The position numbers and the translations under genes were made by a program. From NCBI RefSeq assembly GCF_009183655.1, contig NZ_WEIO01000001.1:124001-188000 (forward strand): a stretch of 64,000 bases of DNA. Direction: 5' to 3'. Below are positions 1 through 7,613 of this stretch, one piece after another (within the stretch, counting starts at the first letter, position 1; each line of letters opens with the position of its first letter). This stretch comes from Bacillus aerolatus (GTDB lineage: Bacteria > Bacillota > Bacilli > Bacillales > Domibacillaceae). Below the pieces are notes generated by a model. The model was not told the origin of the DNA, did not search any database, and was given only the letters and a program-made list of their open reading frames with translations.

Positions 1-296
<296 letters not shown>

Positions 297-335
297 TATC
301 TTTTTATGAAACAGACATAATCTTTTAAAAATAAA

Positions 336-439
336 GGCTGTCTCAACCATTGGAAGAATGCCTCTGGCGCGTCCATATATAGGGGAAAATGTTTTCGCTA
401 TATATGAACGCGGCAGAAGCTGCTCTAAGGGAGGCAGCC
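336..439. repeat. 104-bp nested palindrome between udk and greA
   Basis: The segment folds back on itself almost completely. The outer arms are GGCTGTCTC at 336-344 and GAGGCAGCC at 431-439 (one G-U pair in RNA). Inside, 360-372 pairs with 408-420 with two mismatches, CATATATAG at 374-382 pairs with CTATATATG at 398-406, and a short AAA/TTT stem closes a small loop near 390. There is no U-run directly after it, so it is not a typical terminator. It looks like a MITE-type or REP-type remnant, or a structured leader of greA; I cannot tell which. Confidence 0.55.
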
Positions 440-503
440 TGCTCATGTTTATTTGTTTTCCTTCACCAAGGAAGGCGTCGAGATGAAAAGGAGTGGAAGG
501 GAC

Positions 504-974
504 TTGTCAACAGAAAAAGTATATCCTATGACACAAGAGGGAAAAGAAAAGTTAGAACAGGAATTGGAATATTTAAAAGCGGTAAAACGTAAAGAAGTAG
601 TGGAAAGGATTAAAATTGCCCGCAGTTTCGGTGATTTATCGGAGAACTCCGAATACGATTCAGCAAAAGAAGAACAAGCCTTTGTAGAAGGGCGCATCGG
701 CACGATTGAGGCAATGATCCGCAACGCTAAAATTATTGAAGAAGACAATAGCAATGTCGTTTCTTTAGGGAAAACAGTTGCTTTTATTGAGCTGCCAGAT
801 GGGGAAGAAGAAACGTATACGATTGTCGGCAGTGCGGAAGCAGATCCGTTTGAAGGAAAGATTTCAAACGATTCTCCTATCGCGAAAAGTCTGCTTGGCA
901 AAGAAGTAAACGATGAAGTGACTGTCCAGACACCTGGCGGGGAAATGCAAGTAAAAATTGTTTCAATTAAGTAA
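504..974 (+). CDS. greA: transcription elongation factor GreA
   Basis: GreA binds the secondary channel of RNA polymerase and stimulates cleavage of backtracked transcripts. The 156-residue product has the N-terminal coiled-coil hairpin (about 1-75) with the acidic tip [10 protein letters not shown] at 43-52 and a C-terminal FKBP-like domain. I chose the TTG at 504 because AAGGAG lies 10 bases upstream and because the protein then starts like B. subtilis GreA; an in-frame upstream ATG at 483 would add a non-conserved extension. B. subtilis has pbpI downstream; here yrrS follows directly. Confidence 0.95.
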   Translation: MSTEKVYPMTQEGKEKLEQELEYLKAVKRKEVVERIKIARSFGDLSENSEYDSAKEEQAFVEGRIGTIEAMIRNAKIIEEDNSNVVSLGKTVAFIELPDGEEETYTIVGSAEADPFEGKISNDSPIAKSLLGKEVNDEVTVQTPGGEMQVKIVSIK

Positions 975-982
975 TGAAGCTT

Positions 983-1020
983 AAAAAAGCGCTAAAGGTG
1001 TAGGCCTTTAGCGCTTTTTT
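983..1020 (+). terminator. greA terminator
   Basis: An 11-bp perfect stem (988-998 with 1005-1015), a six-base loop and a run of T after it. It follows the greA stop codon by about 10 bases. Confidence 0.9.
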
Positions 1021-1094
1021 CGATGAAAATGACTTCATGTTCAAGTAGAGTCATGATAAAATGTGAATGATGCTGTAGAGAGAGGGGTAGTAAT

Positions 1095-1727
1095 ATGGCA
1101 CAGCCAACACGTGCACAAAAAAAGTCAAAACGAAGAAAAACCAATCGGATTTTAAATACCGCGATTGCGGTTGTCGTCCTTTTAATCATTATTGTCGCCT
1201 TTACCATTTTTTCCGGCGGTGAAAAAGAAGAAGTAGCACAGCCGCCAGAAAAGAAAACGGAAACGCAGCAAACTGCTGTCAATGAAAAAGAAGAACAGCC
1301 GGCCACAGAAGAAGAGGCGGCTGAAGAATCTGAACAAGAAGATAAAGAAGACGAACAGGCAGAAGAGGACAAACAAGAAGAAGTGATCGAGAAAGAAAGC
1401 GCTGAGCCGAACGTGGAGAAAGAAATTGTTGATCCGAATTGGACAGGCGTCGGAACTTCACAAACTGGTCAGCACACCTCCTCTTTTAACACCAATTCGG
1501 TGGATTGGCAAGAGAAAGAAGACGCGCTGTCTTATGCAACCGGTATTCCGAAAGAAGAAATGACCGTCTGGTATATTAGCGGAGACGGGCCAAAAGGAGC
1601 CATCGGGACAGTATCTCCTAAGAGCGACAAAAATGATGCATACCGTGTATACATAAGCTGGGTGGATGGCGAAGGCTGGAAACCAACAAAAGTGTACAAA
1701 TTGGAGCATAATGATAAAGCGCGGTAA
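1095..1727 (+). CDS. yrrS: YrrS family (DUF1510) membrane-anchored protein
   Basis: A 210-residue protein with a short basic cytoplasmic start, one transmembrane helix at about 18-38, a long Glu/Gln/Lys-rich low-complexity linker (about 45-105) and a compact C-terminal DUF1510 domain rich in Trp and aromatic residues. Topology is probably N-in, C-out. In B. subtilis yrrS follows pbpI in the greA neighbourhood, so a cell-envelope role is usual to infer, but no reaction is known. The ATG at 1095 is preceded by GAGAGGGG. A terminator follows at once. The penicillin-binding protein gene normally next to it is absent here. Confidence 0.85.
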   Translation: MAQPTRAQKKSKRRKTNRILNTAIAVVVLLIIIVAFTIFSGGEKEEVAQPPEKKTETQQTAVNEKEEQPATEEEAAEESEQEDKEDEQAEEDKQEEVIEKESAEPNVEKEIVDPNWTGVGTSQTGQHTSSFNTNSVDWQEKEDALSYATGIPKEEMTVWYISGDGPKGAIGTVSPKSDKNDAYRVYISWVDGEGWKPTKVYKLEHNDKAR

Positions 1728-1734
1728 ACCGCAG

Positions 1735-1775
1735 AAAAAAGGAACTCGCTTCACAGCGGGTTCCTTTACTTTTTC
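1735..1775. terminator. bidirectional terminator between yrrS and yrzA
   Basis: A 10-bp stem, GGAACTCGCT (1741-1750) with AGCGGGTTCC (1755-1764; one G-T pair), loop TCAC, with A-runs on the left and T-runs on the right, so it can serve the two convergent genes. Confidence 0.85.
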
Positions 1776-1972
1776 GCTTTAAAATGGACAACAGCTGAAA
1801 AGTATCTGCGCCCATCTGCATCCACTTGCATTTCGTGAGAAACGGAATAGACGCCAAGTAGAATTGCCCGGTTTAGTTCAATTTTTTCAGCTATCTTTTT
1901 TTCTAGCGAAACGAGGTCAGCCGCTTCGAAAAATTCTATTTTGTCTTCAATTAAATCGAGTTGAAACTGCAT
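1766..1972 (-). CDS. yrzA: DUF2536 family small protein (YrzA-like)
   Basis: A 68-residue soluble protein beginning MQFQLDLIEDK and ending in VVHFKAKK. The length, charge pattern and place between yrrS and mtnN fit the DUF2536/YrzA family; function is unknown. The start at 1972 is chosen because GGAGGAG lies about 7 bases upstream on the minus strand; a longer version starting at 2002 has no such site. It is convergent with yrrS and shares its terminator. The family assignment comes from pattern recognition, not a database search. Confidence 0.7.
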   Translation of the reverse strand: MQFQLDLIEDKIEFFEAADLVSLEKKIAEKIELNRAILLGVYSVSHEMQVDADGRRYFSAVVHFKAKK

Positions 1973-2106
1973 TGTTTTTTTCTCCTCCCGAGATGAAGTC
2001 ATTCCCTTTCTATGTATACAGGATAATAGGGAGAACTGGCAAGCTATTCTGCTGAAAAAATGCTAGAATGAAACAGTTGAACGTGAAGAAAACGGAGGAA
2101 TGAACG

Positions 2107-2808
2107 ATGAAAATTGCGATTATCGGAGCAATGGAAGAAGAAGTAGTGATTTTGCGTGAGCAAATGGAAAACTGCCGGGTGGAAACGATCGCTAACAGTG
2201 AATTTACAGCGGGAACGCTGAACGGGGCAGAAGTTGTTTTGCTGCGCTCGGGCATTGGGAAAGTAAATGCGGCGATGACAACATCCATTTTACTTCATCA
2301 ATTTCAACCGGACGCGGTCATTAACACAGGTTCTGCCGGTGGACTGAACCCGCAGCTGAATGTTGGTGATGTAGTCATTTCCACGGAAGTGCGCCATCAT
2401 GATGTGGATGTAACGGTGTTTGGTTACGAGTACGGACAAGTACCGCAACTGCCAGCCGCCTATGAAGCCGATGCCAAGCTCATTGAGGTTGCTGAGAGTC
2501 GTGCCACGGAAGCAGAAGGGATACAAGTCATGAAAGGGCTTATCGCGACAGGTGACTCGTTTATGAGCGATCCGGAGCGTGTGCTTGCAATAGGAAAGAA
2601 ATTTACTGGTTTACAGGCGGTTGAAATGGAAGCGGCTGCTATTGCGCAAGTCGCTTATCAGTTCGGCGTCCCCTTCGTCGTGATCCGTTCCATTTCAGAT
2701 ATTGCCGGCAAGGAATCAGGTATTTCATTTGAACAGTTTTTGCCGAAAGCCGCCCGCCATTCCGCTAATCTTGTGATGAGCATCGTCGAGCAGCTGTCCC
2801 GTAAGTAG
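2107..2808 (+). CDS. mtnN: 5'-methylthioadenosine/S-adenosylhomocysteine nucleosidase
   Basis: Cleaves the glycosidic bond of methylthioadenosine and S-adenosylhomocysteine, releasing adenine, in methionine salvage and recycling of methylation by-products. At 233 residues it has normal length. Seen motifs: the N-terminal GAMEEEV with a catalytic Glu, the GSAGG phosphate/ribose-binding loop, the [10 protein letters not shown] ribose-binding segment and the SDIAG segment carrying the catalytic Asp. The ATG at 2107 has GGAGGA 8 bases upstream. It stands alone rather than next to yrrT and mccAB as in B. subtilis. Confidence 0.95.
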   Translation: MKIAIIGAMEEEVVILREQMENCRVETIANSEFTAGTLNGAEVVLLRSGIGKVNAAMTTSILLHQFQPDAVINTGSAGGLNPQLNVGDVVISTEVRHHDVDVTVFGYEYGQVPQLPAAYEADAKLIEVAESRATEAEGIQVMKGLIATGDSFMSDPERVLAIGKKFTGLQAVEMEAAAIAQVAYQFGVPFVVIRSISDIAGKESGISFEQFLPKAARHSANLVMSIVEQLSRK

Positions 2809-2904
2809 AGTGTGAACAATTTGTGAAAAATGTGCTACAATCTGTTCGTTTTGTGGTACATTATTAGTAAATAGCTTTTGTGAGTGTGTAAGGAGTGAAA
2901 AAAG

Positions 2905-2976
2905 ATGGTCATGATGATTATGGGATTGCTGCTTGCTACGGTTACTGGCGTTTTGATTGCTGTAACAATTGACTAA
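2905..2976 (+). CDS. 23-residue single-pass membrane peptide, CydX-like pattern
   Basis: A short open frame, ATG to TAA, with AAGGAG 9 bases upstream and its own terminator immediately after. The product is MVMMIMGLLLATVTGVLIAV followed by TID: one hydrophobic helix with a conserved-looking G..LLA...GV..A...D pattern. This resembles the core of the cytochrome bd oxidase subunit CydX (I.G.LLA..FGV..A...E), but the peptide is too short for a firm call. A SigA-type promoter is plausible: TGAACA at 2813-2818, 17-base spacer, TACAAT at 2836-2841. Two TGTnnnACA repeats lie downstream of or over that promoter (2831-2839 and 2852-2860). Confidence 0.55.
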   Translation: MVMMIMGLLLATVTGVLIAVTID

Positions 2977-2981
2977 TAAGT

Positions 2982-3017
2982 TAAAAACCGGCTGCCTTTG
3001 GCGAAGCCGGTTTTTTG
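2982..3017. terminator. terminator between membrane peptide and sigK
   Basis: AAAACCGGCT pairs with AGCCGGTTTT around a GC-rich loop; T-runs on one strand and A-runs on the other make it usable by both convergent genes. Confidence 0.85.
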
Positions 3018-3021
3018 ATCC

Positions 3022-3732
3022 TTAATTGCCCTGGCCTTTCTCTTCCCGATAAAACTCGTGGAACATTTTCATTAAGGCGCGTTTTTCGATGCGCGAAACG
3101 TAGCTGCGAGAGATGCCTAGTTCTTTGGCAATTTCCCGCTGTGTTTTTTCTTCATCCTGCTGCAGGCCAAAGCGGGCGATGATCACTTCCTGCTCCCGTT
3201 CATCAAGCACACGGAGAAACTTTAATACTTTCTTCAGCTCGATTGTTAATAAAATATGTTCGAGTACATCTTCATCTTCTGACTTTAAAATATCCAAAAG
3301 ATTAATTTCATTTCCTTCTTTATCGTGGCCGATCGGATCTTGGAGTGACACATCTTTCTTCGTTTTCTTTAATGCGCGCAAATGCATGAGGATTTCGTTT
3401 TCGATACAACGGGCCGCATACGTGGCAAGTTTTGTGCCTTTTCCTCCTGAATAGCTTTCGATTGCTTTGATTAAACCGATCGTGCCGATGGAAATTAAAT
3501 CTTCCGAGTCTTCCCCTGTGTTCTCAAATTTTTTAACGATATGCGCGACGAGCCGTAAATTATGTTCAATCAGTTTGTTGCGCGCATCCATGTCGCCGTC
3601 TGCCATTTTTTTTAAGTATAATTTTTCTTCAGCGGCAGACAACGGCTGGGGAAAGGCATTGTTTTTGACATACGATACGAAAAAAAGCAACTCTTTTACC
3701 GCGTACGACAAAGCAGCAAGGATGCCGAGCAT
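3022..3732 (-). CDS. sigK: sporulation sigma factor SigK, intact
   Basis: Late mother-cell sigma factor that directs coat, cortex and release genes. The 236-residue product is uninterrupted: the split by the skin element seen in B. subtilis 168 is absent. It starts with the roughly 20-residue hydrophobic pro-sequence ([12 protein letters not shown]...FFVS) removed by SpoIVFB before YVKNN, then region 2 ([23 protein letters not shown]) and region 4 ([24 protein letters not shown] is split across residues about 195-220 as helix-turn-helix). The start at 3732 has AAAGGAGG upstream; a start 10 residues earlier would lengthen the pro-sequence. A SigE-type promoter lies just upstream. Confidence 0.96.
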   Translation of the reverse strand: MLGILAALSYAVKELLFFVSYVKNNAFPQPLSAAEEKLYLKKMADGDMDARNKLIEHNLRLVAHIVKKFENTGEDSEDLISIGTIGLIKAIESYSGGKGTKLATYAARCIENEILMHLRALKKTKKDVSLQDPIGHDKEGNEINLLDILKSEDEDVLEHILLTIELKKVLKFLRVLDEREQEVIIARFGLQQDEEKTQREIAKELGISRSYVSRIEKRALMKMFHEFYREEKGQGN

Positions 3733-3769
3733 AGGAGATCCTCCTTTAACTAAATCCGCCATTGTCCTA

Positions 3770-3794
3770 AGTGTATGAAAGAAAAGGGGCTTAT
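3770..3794 (-). promoter_or_regulatory. SigE-type promoter of sigK
   Basis: On the minus strand CATACACT (3777-3770) fits the SigE -10 consensus CATACAnT, and ATA (3794-3792) sits 14 bases upstream as the -35 core. The start codon of sigK is 38 bases downstream. sigK being read by SigE is established in B. subtilis; the site itself is read from the sequence. Confidence 0.7.
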
Positions 3795-3932
3795 TTGCCT
3801 GTCCGCTGTATATTTCGTTTTTTGAAGAATAGGGAAAACAAACCCCTGTTTTGTTTTTTTTGTGTGTTCACACATCACATGATGAGGACTTGAATACAGT
3901 AAAGGGGAGAGAAGATGTGAGGGGGAATCCTT

Positions 3933-5060
3933 TTGCGGTATCAAAATTTTAATAATGAAGAACAGGTTTACCTACGAAATGACTTTAACTATGAGTATCC
4001 TGATTATGTAGATGGAAGAATTCAATCTTATTCTCACCCACATGTAGGACCAAGTCCGCTATACTATCCATATTACTACTATCCAAGCTGCTATTATCCA
4101 ACCCGTTCTTATCCGTCCTACTATCATTACTATCCTTCTCAACATGAGTATAATTACCATCCAGGATATAGGTCTTACGGAGATTCTGACTGGAGAGCTA
4201 GTTGGAAAGGTTGGGAAGATCTCGGAGCTCCTCGTGGGGGATTCGAGGATTCCCCAGCAGTAGCTTCCTGGGGGTCTAACCGACTAGACTGTTTTGTACG
4301 CGGAAACGATAATCGAATGTGGCATAAGTGGTGGGACGGCTCAAGGTGGAGCAGTTGGGAAAACCTTGGAGCTCCTCGTGGAGGATTCGAGGATTCCCCA
4401 GCAGCTGTTTCCTGGGGGCCAAATCGAATTGATTGTTTTGTGCGTGGAGCGAACGATCGTATGTGGCATAAATGGTGGAACGGTTCAAGGTGGAGCGACT
4501 GGGAAGACCTTGGAGCTCCTCGTGGGGGATTCGAGGATTCCCCAGCAGTAGCTTCCTGGGGGTCTAACCGACTAGACTGTTTTGTACGCGGAAACGATAA
4601 TCGAATGTGGCATAAGTGGTGGGATGGCTCAAGATGGAGCGATTGGGAAAACCTTGGAGCTCCTCGTGGAGGTCTTGAGGATTCCCCAGCAGCTGTTTCC
4701 TGGGGGCCAAATCGAATTGATTGTTTTGTGCGTGGAGCGAACGATCGTATGTGGCATAAGTGGTGGGACGGCTCAAGATGGAGCGGCTGGGAAAACCTTG
4801 GGGCTCCACGTGGAGGATTTGAGGATTCCCCAGCAGTAGCTTCCTGGGGGTCTAATCGACTCGACTGTTTTGTAAGTGGGGACGACGACCGTATGTGGCA
4901 TAAGCGGTGGAATGGCTCAAGATGGAGCGGCTGGGAAAACCTTGGGGCTCCACGTGGGGGTCTCGAGGATTCCCCAGCAGCTGTTTCTTGGGGACCGAAT
5001 CGAATTGATTGTTTTGTCCGCGGAGCCAATGATCGTATGTGGCATAAGTGGTGGTCCTAG
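3933..5060 (+). CDS. Tyr-rich protein with six PLL/DUF346-type propeller repeats
   Basis: 375 residues in two parts. Residues 1-90 are very rich in Tyr, Pro, Ser and His (runs such as PLYYPYYYYP), like many spore coat proteins; no signal peptide is visible. From Trp94 there are six tandem 48-residue repeats of the form W-E-x-L-G-A-P-R-G-G...SPA..SWG.NR.DCFV.G..DRMWHKWW.GSRW. This is the pattern of DUF346 and of the Photorhabdus lectin PLL family, seven-bladed propellers that bind fucose. The repeats alternate between two types (AVASWGSNRL and AAVSWGPNRI), so the unit of duplication is 288 bp. Each blade carries one Cys. The TTG start at 3933 has GAGGGGG upstream; an in-frame ATG at 3915 is followed at once by TGA. 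A spore-surface lectin is my inference from composition and the sigK neighbour. Confidence 0.82.
   Translation: MRYQNFNNEEQVYLRNDFNYEYPDYVDGRIQSYSHPHVGPSPLYYPYYYYPSCYYPTRSYPSYYHYYPSQHEYNYHPGYRSYGDSDWRASWKGWEDLGAPRGGFEDSPAVASWGSNRLDCFVRGNDNRMWHKWWDGSRWSSWENLGAPRGGFEDSPAAVSWGPNRIDCFVRGANDRMWHKWWNGSRWSDWEDLGAPRGGFEDSPAVASWGSNRLDCFVRGNDNRMWHKWWDGSRWSDWENLGAPRGGLEDSPAAVSWGPNRIDCFVRGANDRMWHKWWDGSRWSGWENLGAPRGGFEDSPAVASWGSNRLDCFVSGDDDRMWHKRWNGSRWSGWENLGAPRGGLEDSPAAVSWGPNRIDCFVRGANDRMWHKWWS
4212..5060 (+). repeat. tandem 144-bp repeats (288-bp AB unit) within the lectin-like gene
   Basis: Six units of 144 bp begin with the Trp codon at 4212, 4356, 4500, 4644, 4788 and 4932. Units 1, 3, 5 are of one type and 2, 4, 6 of the other, and same-type units are nearly identical at the DNA level, including synonymous positions. 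That implies recent duplication of a two-blade unit or ongoing gene conversion. Confidence 0.93.
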
Positions 5061-5088
5061 TACTTTTTAATGTTTTTTATTTCAATGG

Positions 5089-5120
5089 AAAAAACCCCGG
5101 GGGAACCACGGGGTTTTACT
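5089..5120. terminator. terminator between repeat protein and pssA
   Basis: AAAACCCCG (5091-5099) pairs with CGGGGTTTT (5109-5117). It lies between convergent genes and can work for both. Confidence 0.85.
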
Positions 5121-5660
5121 TTACATTTTTTTTAATTTGAACGGGCTGATCATTAATAAAGACAAGCACACAATAATAACCATAAATGAAGGCATTGGTA
5201 AATAAGGGATCGTTAAATAGCTGAGCGTAAGCAGGCAGCCTGCCGCTGTAATCGGGAGTCCGTGAAAATAACCGTTATTCTCAGAAATGTTGAAACGGGC
5301 CAATCGGAAAGCGCCGCAACCGATGTAAAAGACGGTGAAAAATGCGCCCGGGAAGCCAAACTCCGATAAAATGCCGCTGTAAAGCAGAAGCGCAGGAGCC
5401 ACTCCGAATGAAATGACGTCGCACATAGAATCCAACTGCTTGCCAAGTTCGGACACAATATTCATTTTGCGGGCGACCATGCCGTCGAAGCGATCAGCCA
5501 AAGCAGCGACAAAAATCAGCAATAGTCCCAGGTGATACTGCCCCTGCATCGTCATCAGTATAGAAAACCCGCCTAAAGCTAAGTTGCCCAATGTCAGCAC
5601 GTTTGCTGTTTGCGCTTTTACTTTCTTAACGGTCGAATCTATCACTTGAGAAATAAACAA
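5121..5660 (-). CDS. pssA: CDP-diacylglycerol--serine O-phosphatidyltransferase
   Basis: Makes phosphatidylserine from CDP-diacylglycerol and serine at the membrane; psd, divergent from it, converts the product to phosphatidylethanolamine. 179 residues, close to the 177 of B. subtilis PssA. The CDP-alcohol phosphotransferase motif D-G-x2-A-R-x8-G-x3-D-x3-D is present (DRFDGMVARK then GKQLDSMCD, about residues 56-81), with several membrane helices after it. TTG start with AGGAG about 8 bases upstream. The divergent intergenic region to psd is AT-rich and must hold both promoters. Confidence 0.93.
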   Translation of the reverse strand: MFISQVIDSTVKKVKAQTANVLTLGNLALGGFSILMTMQGQYHLGLLLIFVAALADRFDGMVARKMNIVSELGKQLDSMCDVISFGVAPALLLYSGILSEFGFPGAFFTVFYIGCGAFRLARFNISENNGYFHGLPITAAGCLLTLSYLTIPYLPMPSFMVIIVCLSLLMISPFKLKKM

Positions 5661-5783
5661 ATTTACACTCTCCTTGAATTTAGCAAGAAATCTGCTGATA
5701 GTTTATTATATAATAATATTTTAATGATTATCTATTATACCATAAAGTGGATTGGATTTTTGAAAAAACTTGGAGGGTGAACT

Positions 5784-6563
5784 GTGCAGCGGCATTTATA
5801 TCGTTTTTTTATCGAGTTAACAAATAAAAAGTGGTCTTCACGGCTGCTTGAACAATATACAAGCTCTTCTTTAAGTAAGCCGATGATTCGGCCTTTTATA
5901 AAAGCTTATCGGGTGAATGAAAAAGAAATGGCTCACCCAGTGGAAGACTATAAGACACTTCACGATTTTTTCATGCGCACGCTTATGCCTGAAGCAAGAA
6001 CAATAGACTATGGCCGTAACCATGTTGTTAGTCCAGTTGATGCCAAACTGGCAGAAGCGGGAACGATCCTCCGCGGCTGTAAGATCGTTGTGAAAGGAAA
6101 GGTCTATTCCGTTACTGAAATGCTCGGCAGCCATAAAAAAGCGGTCGGCTATGAAGGAGGCACGTTCCTTGTGTTTTATTTGAGCCCAAGCCACTACCAT
6201 CGGATCCATAGTCCTATTGATGGCCTTATAGCTGGTAAATGGACGCTCGGCAGCCACTCATATCCGGTCAATACACATGGCCTGAAGTACGGCAAGGCCC
6301 CGCTCGCCAAAAACTACCGCGACATCACTGAGCTTCAAATAGAGAGCGGAAAAATGGCCGTAGTGAAAGTAGGGGCTATGTTCGTAAACTCTATTCAGCG
6401 CTCGCACGACCGTCCGTATTGGAAGCAGGGAGAGGAAGTCGCTTACTTTAATTTCGGTTCCACAGTTGTTCTTTTGTTTGAACCAGGCGCTTTCGTCTTA
6501 AACGAACAACTAACCGTGCCTTGTGAAGTAAAAGTCGGCGAAAAAATCGGCTCTTTAAAATAA
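5784..6563 (+). CDS. psd: phosphatidylserine decarboxylase proenzyme
   Basis: Pyruvoyl enzyme that decarboxylates phosphatidylserine to phosphatidylethanolamine. The 259-residue proenzyme carries the conserved YLSPSHYHRIHSP segment (His of the Asp-His-Ser triad) and, near the C terminus, FNFGSTVVLLFEPG: self-cleavage is expected between Gly and Ser of this GS motif, the Ser becoming the pyruvoyl group. It uses FGST instead of the LGST of enterobacteria. GTG start at 5784 with GGAGGGTG upstream. Divergent from pssA, with which it forms a two-step lipid pathway. Confidence 0.94.
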   Translation: MQRHLYRFFIELTNKKWSSRLLEQYTSSSLSKPMIRPFIKAYRVNEKEMAHPVEDYKTLHDFFMRTLMPEARTIDYGRNHVVSPVDAKLAEAGTILRGCKIVVKGKVYSVTEMLGSHKKAVGYEGGTFLVFYLSPSHYHRIHSPIDGLIAGKWTLGSHSYPVNTHGLKYGKAPLAKNYRDITELQIESGKMAVVKVGAMFVNSIQRSHDRPYWKQGEEVAYFNFGSTVVLLFEPGAFVLNEQLTVPCEVKVGEKIGSLK

Positions 6564-6593
6564 AAAAGCACTGCTTTAAGCAGGTGCTTTTTA
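6562..6593. terminator. terminator between psd and sda
   Basis: AAAAGCAC pairs with GTGCTTTT, extended by a few more pairs; flanking A and T runs allow use from both convergent genes. Confidence 0.8.
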
Positions 6594-6731
6594 TTAATAT
6601 GCTTTTACTTGTTGATAAAGAGCTCTTTTCTTTAATTCATCCTCTATTAATAAGATAAAGTCACGATTGAGGTCTAGTTTGCGGGCCTTTGTGTAAGCTT
6701 CTAAAAGCAAATCGTCTGAAATTTGATTCAT
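6594..6731 (-). CDS. sda: sporulation checkpoint inhibitor Sda
   Basis: A 45-residue protein, MNQISDDLLLEAYTKARK then LDLNRDFILLIEDELKKRAL, matching the two-helix Sda hairpin that binds KinA/KinB and blocks phosphorelay entry to sporulation when replication is perturbed. The LNRDFI.LIE.E core is the family signature. GGAGGTG lies 7 bases upstream of the ATG. It neighbours yqeG as in B. subtilis, and a cluster of DnaA boxes lies upstream, matching the known DnaA control of sda. It is too short for routine gene calling. Confidence 0.93.
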   Translation of the reverse strand: MNQISDDLLLEAYTKARKLDLNRDFILLIEDELKKRALYQQVKAY

Positions 6732-6850
6732 TACTAGTTCACCTCCAGAAAAATAAATAGTCTATAATAGGTGAATCCGCATATGATGGTAAGTTGAAGT
6801 ATATTTCTACCTAACCTTACCAAATACAAACAAAAAGAACAAGTGTTCCT

Positions 6851-6949
6851 TTATCCACAGGGTGGAGTGGATAAATTGTGGGTAGACTGTGGTTAAGTGA
6901 GATAAAACAGTCAAAAACTTAAGGGATAATGTGTATAAGTTTATCCACA
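6851..6949. promoter_or_regulatory. DnaA-box cluster upstream of sda
   Basis: Five 9-mers close to TTATCCACA in 99 bases: TTATCCACA at 6851-6859 (exact), AGTGGATAA at 6866-6874 (reverse, one mismatch), TGTGGTTAA at 6888-6896 (reverse, one mismatch), TGTGTATAA at 6930-6938 (reverse, one mismatch) and TTATCCACA at 6941-6949 (exact). The rest of the 360-base gap 6732-7091 is AT-rich and holds no gene. DnaA-dependent control of sda is established in B. subtilis; possible effects on divergent yqeG are inference. Confidence 0.85.
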
Positions 6950-7091
6950 ATAAAAAATTAAAAAAAATGTCGGAAAATATTTTTTCTTTTTTAAAGAAAG
7001 AGAAGCTTGGTATTATATGTTTTACTTTGTCACAATAGCTAAAATCCGCTATGATAAAAGCAATGAGAGCGGAGAGAACGAGGTGTAGGGA

Positions 7092-7613
7092 TTGTTAAGG
7101 AAATTTTTGCCGAGCAGGCATGTAAAAAGCATATATGATATTAAGCCGTCAGAACTGACGGCCAAAGGTGTGAAAGCGATCATTACCGACCTGGATAATA
7201 CGCTTGTTGCCTGGGATCGTCCGGACGCTACTCCGGAATTACTGGAATGGTTTAAGGGAATGAAAGAAGCAGGCATTAAAGTGCTAATTGTTTCCAATAA
7301 TAATCAAAAGCGTGTCAGTGCGTTTTCCCATCCGATTGATATTCCATATATATTTGAAGCCCGCAAACCGATGGGGAGAGCTTTTCGTCAAGCCATTAAG
7401 TTATTAAATGTAAAGAAGGAAGAAACAGTCGTTATTGGCGATCAGTTGCTGACCGATATATTTGGCGGCAATCGCAGCGGTTTTTACACGATTTTAGTGC
7501 TCCCGGTCGCGCAGACAGACGGCTTTTGGACAAAATTCAACCGCCGGATTGAGCGGCGGATTATGAATTTCTTTAAACGAAAAGGTTTAATTCAATGGGA
7601 GGAAAATAAGTGA
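7092..7613 (+). CDS. yqeG: YqeG family HAD-IIIA phosphatase
   Basis: 173 residues, the usual length. HAD motifs are clear: motif I TDLDNTL, motif II SNNN, the Lys of RKPMG and motif IV IGDQLLTD. The physiological substrate is not settled; the mitochondrial relative Gep4 is a phosphatidylglycerophosphate phosphatase. TTG start at 7092 with GAGGTG about 12 bases upstream and a weaker AGGGA nearer. It opens the yqeG-yqeH-aroE-yqeI-nadD-yqeK-rsfS-yqeM operon and overlaps yqeH by 4 bases. Confidence 0.93.
   Translation: MLRKFLPSRHVKSIYDIKPSELTAKGVKAIITDLDNTLVAWDRPDATPELLEWFKGMKEAGIKVLIVSNNNQKRVSAFSHPIDIPYIFEARKPMGRAFRQAIKLLNVKKEETVVIGDQLLTDIFGGNRSGFYTILVLPVAQTDGFWTKFNRRIERRIMNFFKRKGLIQWEENK

Noticed and set aside
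389-592. 67-codon frame before greA
   Set aside because: It lies partly in the palindrome and partly out of frame in greA; no support.
2821-2841. Complete Rex operator upstream of the membrane peptide
   Set aside because: Only the left half TTGTGAA is good; the right half matches poorly, so it is mentioned only as a hint.
4175-5029. 284-residue open frame on the minus strand inside the repeat protein gene
   Set aside because: It is a by-product of the tandem repeats: it has the same 48-codon period, no ribosome-binding site and biased composition; the plus-strand frame has clear domain logic.
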